Assembly (NCBI RefSeq): GCF_000813325.1
Contig: NZ_BBQE01000005.1
DNA from: Sulfurospirillum cavolei
GTDB taxonomy: Bacteria > Campylobacterota > Campylobacteria > Campylobacterales > Sulfurospirillaceae
Length of the DNA: 64,000 nucleotides
Direction: 5' to 3' (one strand)
The notes beneath the pieces are model-generated. The model made no database searches. It saw only the letters and a list, made by a program, of their open reading frames with translations, and was not told the origin of the DNA. The position numbers were made by a program, and so were the translations under genes. This document shows, piece after piece, positions 51,261 to 61,768 of the stretch (position 1 is the first letter of the stretch; every line of letters begins with the position of its first letter).

Positions 51261-52178
51261 GTGAAAACCGTCGCTATTTTAGGTCCGACCGCATCCGGCA
51301 AAACCGCCCTTGCCATTGCACTTGCTAAACGCCATAACGCCTTAATCCTCTCGTTGGACTCCTTAAGCATCTATCGTTACATCGATATTGCTTCGGCAAA
51401 GCCTAGCCTTCCGGAAAGAGAAGGCATTACGCATTTGGGAATCGACGTCTTGTTTCCGGATGAACATTTTGACGTGACGATGTTCTTCGGACTCTACGAA
51501 GAAGCCAAAGCGTGCGCCGAAGCGGAAGGAAAAAATCTGATTATCGTCGGAGGAACGAGCTTTTACCTCAAGGCCATGATGGAAGGGCTCAGTCTTAGAC
51601 CCGAGATTTCAGATTCCGCCCAAGACGAAATTCGACGCTTGATGTGCGATATACCGTTGGCGTACGATCTCATACGACGCACGGATCCTTCGTATGCTTC
51701 CAAAATCGCGTCTAGCGATCGCTACCGAATCGAAAAATGGTTGGAAATTTTTATCGCTACGGCAGAGATACCCTCCGTCTATCTGGAACGCTCTAAACAA
51801 CAGCCTTTAATCAAGGAGCTTGATCTTTTCGAAATCGACGTCCCAAGAGAAGTTCTCGCGCAAAAGATTACGTTACGCACGCAAACCATGATCAAACTCG
51901 GCTTGGTTGATGAAGTTTTCGGCTTGGAAAAACGTTACGGCAGAGCTCCTCAATGCATGAAAGCCATCGGTATTAAAGAGGTCTTGGACTATTTTGACGG
52001 AAGCTTGAAATACAACGATCTTGTCGAACGCATCAGTTTCAATACGATTCATTTGGCCAAGCGCCAACGCACCTTCAACGCTTCACAATTCCCCTTACAT
52101 GTCAAAGGCGATATTGAACATCTTTTCGATACGATTACACGATATTTTACTTCCGAAACAAGGTCTATTGTCGTATGA
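51261..52178 (+). CDS. miaA: tRNA dimethylallyltransferase
   Basis: MiaA, 305 residues, prenylates A37 of tRNAs reading UNN codons. P-loop GPTASGKT (8-15), SLDSLSIYRYIDI with the catalytic Asp, GGTSFYLKAMMEGL, and AIGIKEVLDYFDG with RQRTFN. The start is GTG with AAGAGA upstream. Overlaps the aldehyde dehydrogenase gene by 4 bp (ATGA). A TTACATGT site at 52095 is read as PLHVKG. Confidence 0.95.
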   Translation: MKTVAILGPTASGKTALAIALAKRHNALILSLDSLSIYRYIDIASAKPSLPEREGITHLGIDVLFPDEHFDVTMFFGLYEEAKACAEAEGKNLIIVGGTSFYLKAMMEGLSLRPEISDSAQDEIRRLMCDIPLAYDLIRRTDPSYASKIASSDRYRIEKWLEIFIATAEIPSVYLERSKQQPLIKELDLFEIDVPREVLAQKITLRTQTMIKLGLVDEVFGLEKRYGRAPQCMKAIGIKEVLDYFDGSLKYNDLVERISFNTIHLAKRQRTFNASQFPLHVKGDIEHLFDTITRYFTSETRSIVV

Positions 52179-53593
52179 AAATTATCGATCACAATTACAT
52201 CAACGGCGCATTTACGCCTATTCGTTCTCACGAAAGCCTTATCCTTAAAAATCCGACGACCGAAGAAGCCATCGCGCAAATTTACCTGAGTACGCCCCAA
52301 GCGATGGACGAAGCGATTACCTGTGCCGCACAAACGTTTGAAACGTTTTCAAAGACGTCGATCGAAGAGAGAATGCAGATGCTTGAACGCCTTCACGACG
52401 CATTGAGCGAACGCGAGAGCGAGCTGATTGATCTGGCGGTTTTAGAATTCGGGGCAACGATTACGACGACGAGGCGACGAACGAAAAATGCGATTCGCCT
52501 CTTTTTAGATATTAAAGACGAGCTTCAAACCTACGATTTTATCAAGCAAGATGCTTTTTCCATTACCCTTAAAGAAGGCGTCGGCGTTATCGGCGTCATT
52601 ATCCCGTGGAATGCCAATCTTGCCCATCTTTGCGGCAATATCGCTCCGGCCATCGCCATGGGGTGTACGCTGGTCATTAAACCGAGCGAACTGAACGCCC
52701 TCGAAACGCAAGCCTTTTTGGAATGCGTTCACAAAGCCGGCATTCCTAAAGGCGTTATCAACGTCGTGCAAGGAACCGGAGAAAGCGTCGGTGAAGCCTT
52801 AACCTCCCATCCGCTGATCAATGCCGTCTCGTTTATCGGAAGCACGAAAACGGGAAAGCGTATTTTTGAAAAGTGCGCCAAGAGCGTTAAGCGTATGACC
52901 TTAGAACTCGGCGGAAAATCTCCGACGGTTCTTCTAGAAGACGCCTCTTTTGAAAAAGCCATTCCGCACGTTTTAAGCAGTGCTTTTAGCAATAGCGGAC
53001 AAGCTTGCCATGCCGGAAGCCGTCTTTTGGTTCCTAAAGCCAGACTTGCCGAAACGGAACGTTTACTTCTTGAAGCCGTTGCACGCCTTCGTATCGGCGA
53101 TCCTAAAGAAGAAACAACTCATATCGGACCGATGATCACGCAAACGCAGTTTAATACCGTTCAATCGTATATTCAAAGCGGCATCGACGCAAAAGCAAGA
53201 CTTTTGTGCGGCGGACTTGGAAGAGCGGAAGGCTTAACGCGCGGCTATTTCGTCAAACCGACGATTTTTATTTGCGAAGACGAAGATCTCAAAATCGTTC
53301 AAGAAGAGATTTTCGGTCCGGTGTTATGCGTGCTTACGTATGAAAACGAAGCCGAAGCCCAACGCATGGCGAACCATACGATTTTCGGCCTCTCGGCATA
53401 CGTTTTTTCCGACGATGAACAAAGGGCTTTGGCGTTTGCCAAACAGATACGAAGCGGAAGGGTCTTAATCAATACGGCAACGTCCAACGCTAAAACACCG
53501 CCTTTTGGAGGCATGAAACAATCGGGTCTGGGGCGCATGGGAGGAAGATATTCGATGGACGCTTTTAGCGAGATAAAGTCGATCCTTTTTTAA
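52175..53593 (+). CDS. NAD(P)-dependent aldehyde dehydrogenase
   Basis: Aldehyde dehydrogenase superfamily, 472 residues. Catalytic C278 (NSGQACHAGSR), general base E244 (LELGGKSP), oxyanion Asn in IIPWNANLAHL, coenzyme FIGSTKTGKRI, and IFGPVLCV. It resembles the broad-substrate group (AldA/BetB-like); the aldehyde is not predictable. It is translated with miaA. Its stop overlaps that of the convergent pflA by 4 bp. Confidence 0.92.
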   Translation: MKIIDHNYINGAFTPIRSHESLILKNPTTEEAIAQIYLSTPQAMDEAITCAAQTFETFSKTSIEERMQMLERLHDALSERESELIDLAVLEFGATITTTRRRTKNAIRLFLDIKDELQTYDFIKQDAFSITLKEGVGVIGVIIPWNANLAHLCGNIAPAIAMGCTLVIKPSELNALETQAFLECVHKAGIPKGVINVVQGTGESVGEALTSHPLINAVSFIGSTKTGKRIFEKCAKSVKRMTLELGGKSPTVLLEDASFEKAIPHVLSSAFSNSGQACHAGSRLLVPKARLAETERLLLEAVARLRIGDPKEETTHIGPMITQTQFNTVQSYIQSGIDAKARLLCGGLGRAEGLTRGYFVKPTIFICEDEDLKIVQEEIFGPVLCVLTYENEAEAQRMANHTIFGLSAYVFSDDEQRALAFAKQIRSGRVLINTATSNAKTPPFGGMKQSGLGRMGGRYSMDAFSEIKSILF

Positions 53594-55983
53594 GGCAACA
53601 AATCGAGATTTTGTTGGCAAATGCTTTTCCACGAGCTTTGGTCGTTCACCGCGACGCATTGCGTGAAATAAGCTTTTGCTTTTTCGGTATTTTTCAATTT
53701 CATACTGAACTCTCCCGCGTGGTACAAGAGGCGTATTTTATCTTTAGGCGCGACATGGACGTTTAATAGCGGCTCAACAATACTCAACGCCTCTTCGTTA
53801 CGCTCTAAACGTTTGAGGGCGTCAATATACAAGAGCTCCACGCTCGGCGTATATGCGGTCGTTTTAAACTGTGCTTGCATCTGCATAATAATCTTGGCGT
53901 ATTGGCTCAAAAGCAGATCGTTTTTAGCGTCGTTTGCCATTTTAACGATTTCATAATACAGATCGATCGTTTCGGCTTCGTTAGGGTATAAAATGCGAAT
54001 ACCCTCCGCCAACGAAGAAGCTCCTTCTAAATCTTTCAACCCCGTATAAGCAAAAAAGAGATCGCGAAGCGTCGCCAAGTCGATCTTTTGTCGCAGCGAA
54101 AACGTTAAGGTTTTCAAATCTTCTTTAAACGCGATCGCCTCTTTAAAGCGTCCCGTTTTCACCAACGCCTGTACCTCTTTTTGTGTCCATTCGTAACGCT
54201 TTTGAAGCGACGCGTCTTTCAAATGCGCACCGGATATTTCTCTAGCACGATCAAAGCGCGATTGGCGCATAAAACACTCAAAAAGCTTATCGTCGTGCGT
54301 GCCGTCGCTCAATTGCAATTTATAGGTTTCGATTAAGTCGATCGTCGTTGGACATTCGCTTTTTTCCAACGCTTGCAGCGCAAGGGATTTTGCCGCTTCG
54401 TAAACGAGTTCTTCGCCTTTAAGATCAAAACGATCGGGAACTTTCGCCAATGCGTCTTGCATTCCCAAAACGTCTTGATACCGTTTTTGTTTCATCAAAA
54501 GATTGGCTTTTTCCAAAAGGGCTTTTTGACCGATTTCGTTATTGTACTTTTCGATCAATTTATCGTAATAATTTTCCAATTTCGTTTCGTTATTTTCCGG
54601 ACGTTTAAAGAAGAGTTCGTCCAAAGCTTCGTTCACGTCTTGTAGGTATTCGCCGTTTGTTTTATAGTCGCTTAGGTACTCTTGGTAGCGTCCGTATGCT
54701 GCTTCCGTTTCGTTGGCTTTGGCGTGCCAATCGCCGCTTTCTTTCAGGAGCAACTCGCGATTTTCCTCTTTTTTAGACATATTCGCCAATAAAAGATCGG
54801 TAATCGACGCCGCAAGATCGTACAATTTGTGCTCGTACAACCGCTTTGCCAATTTATAACTTGCCGACGTATCTTTGAGTAAATACGCCGCATTGACGTT
54901 CAAGACTTTGAGTAAATACTCTTTCGCCTCTTTTAGCTTACCCGCATCCATTTGATAATCGCTCAGTCGAATCGCGGCTTCGGAAGCGACGTCGATGTCT
55001 TGCGCACCGTACAGAACGTCTAAGTAAAGCTTCATCGCTTTTTCTTTCTCTTTTTTGGCAAAGAGATGGTCGGCATACAGTAAAATAGCTTTTTTTGTAA
55101 AAATGTTATCGGGATGTTCGCTGACTAAAATATCCAAAAAGTAATTGGCGTCCGATTTGGAACCGCTTTTCAGATACGCTTTGGTCATCAGCATCAAGAC
55201 TTCGGGTAAATTTTCATCGCTCGTAAACTCTTTACTCCAACGTTTGGCGATCTCGGCAATCGTCGTATCGTTAAAGCTAAGCTCCGCCGAATCTTCGCTC
55301 CGTGCACTTAAGATTTTATCCATAGAGCGCATTTGAAACAACTCGAGTTCACTACGGAAAATCGAATTGGGAAAAGCGTTCAATACGCGCGTTACGTCTT
55401 TGACGACGCTTTCGTAGTCGCCTTTTTCGTAGGCTTGTTTAATATCCAAATAAAGCGTTATGTCTTTACTTTGCGCATACGAAATCGGTTTTCCGTTCAG
55501 ATCTAACGCTCCGACGTAAGGCATCTCTTGTTTGGAATAAACGACGGGAAAATCAATAGCGTCAAGCGGTTTTTTTTGCGTGTATAGCGGTTTTTCTTGA
55601 AAAAGAATCGTCCAATGCGCGTAACGTTTGAGTTTAGGCTTGCCTAACACCTCTTTCGTTTCGAACAAGCTCTCTTCGACCGCGATTAATTTAGAATCGA
55701 CCTTGGGCTCGATAGCGATATAAAAAGCACCCTCTTTCTCATAAAAATCGAGCTCGGCAAACTTCATCTTTTTCGGCTCAATCGGTTTATCGATCGCTCT
55801 TTCGATTTTGCATAAATAGCGTTTGTGTTCTAAAGCGTCGGGAATCGTCTCACATGTAAAGGGCGACGCGTCGATAAGGTGTAAAATAGCATAATTGATT
55901 TTATTCTCTTTGCCGCTGTTAAATACGATCTCTAAAGCAAAAAGTTGTGCCGATAAAACCCAAAGAAGAAAAATGTATTTCAT
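53590..55983 (-). CDS. pflA: Flagellar motor-associated protein PflA
   Basis: PflA (paralysed flagella A), 797 residues. Signal peptide 1-17 (KYIFLLWVLSAQLFA), a beta-rich N-terminal part to about 160, then a long chain of TPR-like helical repeats (for example YDLAASITDLLLANM, VGMQ-type helices, EEALSIVEPLLNVHV). In Campylobacter it is a periplasmic part of the motor disk that holds stators. In C. jejuni pflA also lies directly beside nuoN. It precedes no other flagellar gene here. Confidence 0.88.
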   Translation of the reverse strand: MKYIFLLWVLSAQLFALEIVFNSGKENKINYAILHLIDASPFTCETIPDALEHKRYLCKIERAIDKPIEPKKMKFAELDFYEKEGAFYIAIEPKVDSKLIAVEESLFETKEVLGKPKLKRYAHWTILFQEKPLYTQKKPLDAIDFPVVYSKQEMPYVGALDLNGKPISYAQSKDITLYLDIKQAYEKGDYESVVKDVTRVLNAFPNSIFRSELELFQMRSMDKILSARSEDSAELSFNDTTIAEIAKRWSKEFTSDENLPEVLMLMTKAYLKSGSKSDANYFLDILVSEHPDNIFTKKAILLYADHLFAKKEKEKAMKLYLDVLYGAQDIDVASEAAIRLSDYQMDAGKLKEAKEYLLKVLNVNAAYLLKDTSASYKLAKRLYEHKLYDLAASITDLLLANMSKKEENRELLLKESGDWHAKANETEAAYGRYQEYLSDYKTNGEYLQDVNEALDELFFKRPENNETKLENYYDKLIEKYNNEIGQKALLEKANLLMKQKRYQDVLGMQDALAKVPDRFDLKGEELVYEAAKSLALQALEKSECPTTIDLIETYKLQLSDGTHDDKLFECFMRQSRFDRAREISGAHLKDASLQKRYEWTQKEVQALVKTGRFKEAIAFKEDLKTLTFSLRQKIDLATLRDLFFAYTGLKDLEGASSLAEGIRILYPNEAETIDLYYEIVKMANDAKNDLLLSQYAKIIMQMQAQFKTTAYTPSVELLYIDALKRLERNEEALSIVEPLLNVHVAPKDKIRLLYHAGEFSMKLKNTEKAKAYFTQCVAVNDQSSWKSICQQNLDLLP

Positions 55984-56023
55984 GCCTACATTATAGCAAA
56001 ATAAGGGGATTTTCTCCCCTTAT

Positions 56024-57511
56024 CTAAAAGCCGCTGGAAGCGACGTAGTGCGTGATAACTTCTAAAAGCGGTTCCACAAAAGCAATTGAAAATATCGTTA
56101 CGATAGCGGCAAAACCTACGATGACTTTAAGCGACGTCGAAGCATTGGTCGCATAGAGTCTTGCATCGATCGTGACCGGTTCGTGCAAGAACATGTAAAC
56201 AACCAATTTCATATAATAATAAACGGCAACGGCACTGTTAAGTGCAATCACGACGGCAAGCCAAATATAGTCGCTGTTAATTGCGGCACTGATCAAATAC
56301 AGTTTTCCCCAGAAAACCGAAAACGGCGGCATTCCCGCAAGCGCAAACATAAAAATACCCATAATCGTCGCCGTCATCGGCATAATTTTCACTAACCCCG
56401 AAAACTTCGTATAAGGATGTTGATAACGCTCGTCCCATAGATTCTCGCGGTGTCGCACGATCCACAACATCGTAAACGCACCCAAATTGGTAAAAAGAAA
56501 GAATATCCAATAGACAAACAACGCCGTATTGGCTTGCGTCGTTCCGATCAAAATCGCCGCCATCATCGAACCCGCATGCGAAATCGAACTAAACGCCAAC
56601 ATACGTTTAACGTCTTCTTGCACCAATGCCGTGATATTGGCTAAGGTCATCGTCAGCACCACCGCAGCGTACAATACGTATTCCAACCAGACCACGCCCG
56701 AAGCAATGAGCATTTCAAACAAACGCATCGCGACGACGAAACCCGCAATCTTCGGAACGATTGACATGTAACCGGCAAGCGGTGCGGAGCTTCCTTCGTA
56801 AACGTCGGGCGTCCACGTATGGGAAGGGACTAGCGAGAGTTTAAACCCAAGAGCCGCCACCATAAAAATCGTAGCCGCTAAAACGCCGACCAGCGGTTCG
56901 AAGTGGCGTTCTTGTAACACTTGTTCGATCTGATGAATTTCGACGCTTCCGGTCAACGCATAGAAAATCAATGCGGACATACCGTAAAAACCCGCCGCCA
57001 AGGCACCCATCGTAAAATACTTAATTGCCGCCTCAAACGCTTTTGCGCGATTGTGAAGAGCGATCAGCGTATACAGTGCTAAGCTTGACGTTTCCAAACC
57101 GATGAAAATTAAAATCAAGTTATCGCTGGTCACCATGCATTGAAAGCCGACGATCATAAACATAAAAAGTGCGTAAAATTCCGCCATCTTAAATTCTCTA
57201 AAATGACGATGGCTCATGGAGAGCGGTAAAAAGAGCGCGGAAGCAACCAAAATAATGACTTGCGCGATCAACGAAATACCGTCGATCAAAAGAACGTCGA
57301 AGAAGCCGCGCACGTCGCCTTTGTATCCGATAACCGCCCCAAAATCCAAGACAATGAACAAAATCGTAATCATCGTTAGAAAGCTACGATTCAGTCCTTT
57401 AACCGCCAAGTCGACGCAAATAAGCGCTAACGCGCCGATCGTCAAAATCGCCATCGGCAAAAGCGCTTGTAAATTTAGCCCTGCGATATCGATTGAAATA
57501 GGCTCTAACAT
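56024..57511 (-). CDS. nuoN: NADH-quinone oxidoreductase subunit N
   Basis: NuoN, 495 residues, about 14 membrane helices, one of the three antiporter-like proton-pumping subunits of complex I. Family helices: YFTMGALAAGFYGMSALIFY, FKLSLVPSHTWTPDVYEGSS, VKRMLAFSSISHAGSMMAA with the conserved Lys/Ser/His. The nuoM stop overlaps its ATG by one base (TAATG). ACATGTAA at 56191 and 56764. Last nuo gene of the operon, 40 bp before pflA. Confidence 0.96.
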   Translation of the reverse strand: MLEPISIDIAGLNLQALLPMAILTIGALALICVDLAVKGLNRSFLTMITILFIVLDFGAVIGYKGDVRGFFDVLLIDGISLIAQVIILVASALFLPLSMSHRHFREFKMAEFYALFMFMIVGFQCMVTSDNLILIFIGLETSSLALYTLIALHNRAKAFEAAIKYFTMGALAAGFYGMSALIFYALTGSVEIHQIEQVLQERHFEPLVGVLAATIFMVAALGFKLSLVPSHTWTPDVYEGSSAPLAGYMSIVPKIAGFVVAMRLFEMLIASGVVWLEYVLYAAVVLTMTLANITALVQEDVKRMLAFSSISHAGSMMAAILIGTTQANTALFVYWIFFLFTNLGAFTMLWIVRHRENLWDERYQHPYTKFSGLVKIMPMTATIMGIFMFALAGMPPFSVFWGKLYLISAAINSDYIWLAVVIALNSAVAVYYYMKLVVYMFLHEPVTIDARLYATNASTSLKVIVGFAAIVTIFSIAFVEPLLEVITHYVASSGF

Positions 57512-59037
57512 TAGTGATTCCCTCCTATCGTATTCGCTTTCATTAAGAGCTCTTTGGTCTTATCTTGAAGGGCTTTTTGATCCATTAAAACCAACATTTT
57601 TTCGACGCTCGCATCGATGGTTGTTAAAATCGGTTTAGGGTAAATGCCCAAAATAGCGACTAAAGCGACTAAAGGAATCAGTGCGCTTAGCTCTTTAGCA
57701 TTTAAGTCTTTAAGGGTTTTGTTTTCCACATGTACGACTTCGCCGAAGAAGGACTTTTTATAGAGCACCAACATATAAACCGCGCCTAAGATAATGCCCG
57801 TTCCCGCCAAAAGCGTCATCACCCAATTGATACGGTAAAAACCCGCCAAAGAGAGGAACTCTCCGACAAAACCTACGGTCAAAGGAAGTCCCACCGAAGC
57901 CATCAGCATAATGCCGTAAATCGTCGCAAAATTGGGCATTACCGAAGCCAAACCGCCGAAGTCTTTCATCATCTTCGTATGACGTCTATCGTAAATGACG
58001 CCCACTAGCATAAACAATGCACCGCTCACGATACCGTGACTGAGCATTAAAAAAATCGAGCCCGTGATGCCCTCGCCGTTCATCGCAAAGGTTCCTAAAA
58101 TCACGATACCCATATGCGAAATCGAACTGTACGCGATGACTTGTTTCATATCTTCTTGCGCGTAAGCGATCATCGCCGCATAAATAACCATAATAACACA
58201 AATGATCGCAACCGGAATCAAAAAATAGACCGATGCGTCCGGAAAGAGCGGCAGTGAAAAACGCACGAAACCGTAACTTCCCATTTTTAAAAGCACCGCC
58301 GCCAAGATGACCGAACCGATGGTCGGAGCTTGACCGTGGGCATAAGGCAACCACGTATGAAACGGGAACATCGGTACTTTAATCGCAAAGCCTACAAAGA
58401 AAGCTCCGAAAAGCCATAATTGTGCGTCAAACGGTACTTGTAAAGCGTACCAATCGGGCAATGCGAAGCTCCAAATACCCGTTGCATCGTGGTACAAATA
58501 CCCCATATATAAAATACCCACCAACATTAAAACCGAGCCGGAGAAAGTGTAAAGGAAAAATTTGATCGCCGCATACATACGATTGGCACTGCCCCACGCA
58601 CCGATGATGTAGAGCATCGGAATTAAGGAGAGTTCCCAGAACGCATAAAACCATACGACGTCTAAAATAACGAAAACGCCGACCATCGTCATCTCTAAGA
58701 ATAAAACGGTAATCACGAGATTTTTAATCTCTTTTTCAATGCTCAATCCGATTAACGCGATCATCGTAATAAACGTCGATAAAATAATCAAAAAGAGCGA
58801 AATACCGTCGACGCCAAGATAGTAGTTCATACCGTAACTCGGTACGAAAGGAAAAAATTCGACGAATTGATACCCCGGATTGCTCGTATCAAACCCCATC
58901 CATAAAATTAAAGACAAAACAAACTCGATAGCACTCACGCAGATACCGTACGCACGAATACTCTCTTTCACGACCAAAAAGCCTAAAAGTCCCGCCATTG
59001 CCGGGAAAAATACCAAAAGGGATAAAATATGCTCCAT
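57511..59037 (-). CDS. nuoM: NADH-quinone oxidoreductase subunit M
   Basis: NuoM, 508 residues, antiporter-like membrane subunit. Key Glu in FWELSLIPMLYIIGAWG, Lys segment FAIKVPMFPFHTWLPYAHGQ, and MKQVIAYSSISHMGIVILG. Length is normal for the family. Lies 10 bp after nuoL. Confidence 0.97.
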   Translation of the reverse strand: MEHILSLLVFFPAMAGLLGFLVVKESIRAYGICVSAIEFVLSLILWMGFDTSNPGYQFVEFFPFVPSYGMNYYLGVDGISLFLIILSTFITMIALIGLSIEKEIKNLVITVLFLEMTMVGVFVILDVVWFYAFWELSLIPMLYIIGAWGSANRMYAAIKFFLYTFSGSVLMLVGILYMGYLYHDATGIWSFALPDWYALQVPFDAQLWLFGAFFVGFAIKVPMFPFHTWLPYAHGQAPTIGSVILAAVLLKMGSYGFVRFSLPLFPDASVYFLIPVAIICVIMVIYAAMIAYAQEDMKQVIAYSSISHMGIVILGTFAMNGEGITGSIFLMLSHGIVSGALFMLVGVIYDRRHTKMMKDFGGLASVMPNFATIYGIMLMASVGLPLTVGFVGEFLSLAGFYRINWVMTLLAGTGIILGAVYMLVLYKKSFFGEVVHVENKTLKDLNAKELSALIPLVALVAILGIYPKPILTTIDASVEKMLVLMDQKALQDKTKELLMKANTIGGNH

Positions 59038-59047
59038 TACCTCACTC

Positions 59048-60904
59048 CTACATCATCGCGCTATAGATGATTGCAAACGCAAGGAGAACCAACATCCCTA
59101 CGATCATCCATCGTAACATATCGGAAAGATTTCCGCTTTGAATCTTTCTCGCCTCTTGACCGCTCGAGTAAATACATTTCGCGATAATATCCACCGTAAA
59201 ATCCACCACTTTCATATCGATTTTTTGCCATACGAACTTGGAAAGAACCGTAAACGGTTGCATAATGCAACGTTCGTACAATTTGGGAATGTAATATTGA
59301 TTGCTTAACAATCGATAGCACGCCTTTTCTTCCAACGATTTGGAAAAACCGCCTCGTTTGTATTTGTACACGGCAAAACCGATACCGCTTAGCGCAATTC
59401 CCAGCGTTGCGGCAATTAAAAGATACTCGGTTGCGTGCGGAATATGAATATGGTATTCGCTTACCAAGCGCGTAACGAACGCTTCAAACATCGGTTCAAA
59501 AAAGCCCGCGACGATTGCCAACAAACCTAAGGGTAAAAGGGCATAAATGACGAAAGGTTGTGCATCGTGCGGATGAATGCCGTATTTGACATGTTCTTTT
59601 TCGCCGAAGAAGACCAACATTACCAGACGAAAACTGTAAAATGCCGTTAATCCCGCACCGATAAACAACGCAAGCCATAAGCCGTAAGCCCCTTCGTTAA
59701 ACGCAACTTCCAAAATTTTATCTTTAGAGAAAAAGCCCGCAAACGGATAAATACCCGCCAACGCGACGGAAGCAATGCTCATCAAAATTGCGGTGGCTTT
59801 CATGGAACCGTAAAGCCCTCCCATCTTTTTGATGTTGAGTTCATCGTGCATCGCATGCATAACGTTACCGGCACCCAAGAAAAGCAACGATTTGAAAAAA
59901 GCGTGCGTCATCAAGTGAAACAGTGCAATCCAATAAGCACCCAAACCCGCCGCAACGAACATGTACCCAAGTTGCGAAAGCGTCGAATAGGCGATAATGC
60001 GTTTTAAGTCGTTATTGACGAGTGCCATCGAAGCCGCAAAAACGGCGACGAAAGCACCTAAAGAAGCAATCGCAAATCCTACATGCGGGATTAGACTGTA
60101 CAACTCGCCGGCGCGAATCACCAAATAAACGCCCGCGGTAACCATCGTTGCGGCATGAATCAACGCCGAAACGGGCGTAGGTCCTTCCATAGCATCGGCA
60201 AGCCACGTATGAAGCGGAAACTGTGCCGATTTACCCATGGCACCGATAAATAAGAAAATGCCGATCGTGACGACGATGCTAACGGGAAGTTCCGGTGCGG
60301 CGGCAAAAACGTCGTCGTATTGAAACGATCCGACGTTCCAGTAAATTAAGAAAAGTCCCATTAACATTCCAAGATCGGCGATTCTGTTCATAATAAACGC
60401 TTCGTTTGCCGCCCAAGATGCGGAGTGTTTGTGATACCAAAATCCGATCAACAACCACGAACAAAGTCCCACGCCTTCCCATCCGATAAAAAGTCCGACG
60501 AAGTTGTCGCTCATGACCAAGATCATCATCGAAAACACAAATGCGGAAAGGTACGAGAAAAAGCGGTTAAAGCTTTTATCGTGATCCATGTAACCGATAG
60601 AGTAAATATGAACGATCGTCGAAACCAAGGTGACGGTTACCATCATAATGACCGAAACCTCATCGACGACGAAGCCGAAGGGTATTTCCAAATTGCCCGC
60701 GGCAATCCAATCCATCATCGTGACATGTAAAGGTCCGTAGGTATTGACGTCGACGAGCAACACAAACGAGCAAATCATCGAAACGGCAATCAGCAGCGAT
60801 GCGACGATCCCCGTAAAAAGCATTTTCGGACGTGCCGCAAACACGGCGACGAACAGGGAACTGACAAGCGGCGAAAAGAGTGCCGTATAAAGATAGTTTT
60901 CCAT
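59048..60904 (-). CDS. nuoL: NADH-quinone oxidoreductase subunit L
   Basis: NuoL, 618 residues, the distal antiporter-like subunit with the long lateral helix and a C-terminal membrane anchor (WMIVGMLVLLAFAIIY). FIGWEGVGLCSWLLIGFWYH, KSAQFPLHTWLADAMEGPTP and LKRIIAYSTLSQLGYM are typical. ACATGTAA at 60723 is read as PLHVTM. Confidence 0.97.
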   Translation of the reverse strand: MENYLYTALFSPLVSSLFVAVFAARPKMLFTGIVASLLIAVSMICSFVLLVDVNTYGPLHVTMMDWIAAGNLEIPFGFVVDEVSVIMMVTVTLVSTIVHIYSIGYMDHDKSFNRFFSYLSAFVFSMMILVMSDNFVGLFIGWEGVGLCSWLLIGFWYHKHSASWAANEAFIMNRIADLGMLMGLFLIYWNVGSFQYDDVFAAAPELPVSIVVTIGIFLFIGAMGKSAQFPLHTWLADAMEGPTPVSALIHAATMVTAGVYLVIRAGELYSLIPHVGFAIASLGAFVAVFAASMALVNNDLKRIIAYSTLSQLGYMFVAAGLGAYWIALFHLMTHAFFKSLLFLGAGNVMHAMHDELNIKKMGGLYGSMKATAILMSIASVALAGIYPFAGFFSKDKILEVAFNEGAYGLWLALFIGAGLTAFYSFRLVMLVFFGEKEHVKYGIHPHDAQPFVIYALLPLGLLAIVAGFFEPMFEAFVTRLVSEYHIHIPHATEYLLIAATLGIALSGIGFAVYKYKRGGFSKSLEEKACYRLLSNQYYIPKLYERCIMQPFTVLSKFVWQKIDMKVVDFTVDIIAKCIYSSGQEARKIQSGNLSDMLRWMIVGMLVLLAFAIIYSAMM

Positions 60905-60907
60905 GCC

Positions 60908-61210
60908 TTATCCCTTCATCATTTGTAAACTGTTTAGATCGACCGAACCGTTGCGTTTATACCACAAAATTAAAAGTCCAAGACCGACGGCGACTTCGCT
61001 TGCCGCTACGGCGATAATAAAGAAGGCAAACATTTGACCGCTCAAATCGCCGTAAAATTTAGACACGGCGACAAAACCTATATTGACGGCATTGAGCAAA
61101 ATTTCCGTTGAAAAGAAGAGCATCAAAAGGTTGGTTCGACGCATCACGCCGACAAGCCCGATCGAGAATAAAATACCCGTCAAAACAAGGTAATGCGTTA
61201 ATCCTATCAT
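60908..61210 (-). CDS. nuoK: NADH-quinone oxidoreductase subunit K
   Basis: NuoK, 100 residues, three membrane helices; conserved Glu in STEILLNAVNIGF and AASEVAVGLGLLI. The start overlaps the nuoJ stop by 4 bp. Confidence 0.97.
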   Translation of the reverse strand: MIGLTHYLVLTGILFSIGLVGVMRRTNLLMLFFSTEILLNAVNIGFVAVSKFYGDLSGQMFAFFIIAVAASEVAVGLGLLILWYKRNGSVDLNSLQMMKG

Positions 61211-61761
61211 CGACTCTCCTTTACGTTTCCGATCTCTTCGTCTTCAATGTTTAAATGTTCGTCCATCTTTTTACTTGCCAAAACGATGCCGGCAATCATC
61301 GCCACCAAGAGCATAATCGCCGCTAGTTCAAACGGAATGAGGTATTTCGTAAACAAAACCAATCCGATCATTTGTACGTTACCGACATGTTCTACGGTCG
61401 GAAAGTTTGCCTGCACGCTCGAAGAAGCAAGCGGTGCGGCCAAAATGACGACTATTAAGGCGGCACTTAACACGAAAAGCGTGTAGGCGATTTTTTTGGA
61501 ACGCATTTTTTCGCTCACGTCCCTCGTGGTATCGAAAAACATCATACCAAACGCATATAACGCCATAATCGCACCCGAATAAACGACGATCTGCACGACA
61601 CCTAAAAATTCGGCATCCAAGAGAAAAAAGAATCCCGAAATAAAAATCATACCGCCCGCTAACGCACTCATGGCGTAAAGCGCATTTTTACTCATCACCA
61701 CAATCGTAAACATTGCGATCGTCAGTGCGGCAAAAAGATAAAAAGCTATCACTTCATACAT
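61207..61761 (-). CDS. nuoJ: NADH-quinone oxidoreductase subunit J
   Basis: NuoJ, 184 residues, five membrane helices. QIVVYSGAIMALYAFGMMFF carries the family Gly/Tyr pattern. A hydrophilic C-terminus (KKMDEHLNIEDEEIGN) is longer than in the shortest forms. Follows nuoI by 7 bp. Confidence 0.95.
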   Translation of the reverse strand: MYEVIAFYLFAALTIAMFTIVVMSKNALYAMSALAGGMIFISGFFFLLDAEFLGVVQIVVYSGAIMALYAFGMMFFDTTRDVSEKMRSKKIAYTLFVLSAALIVVILAAPLASSSVQANFPTVEHVGNVQMIGLVLFTKYLIPFELAAIMLLVAMIAGIVLASKKMDEHLNIEDEEIGNVKESR

Positions 61762-61768
61762 GCTAACC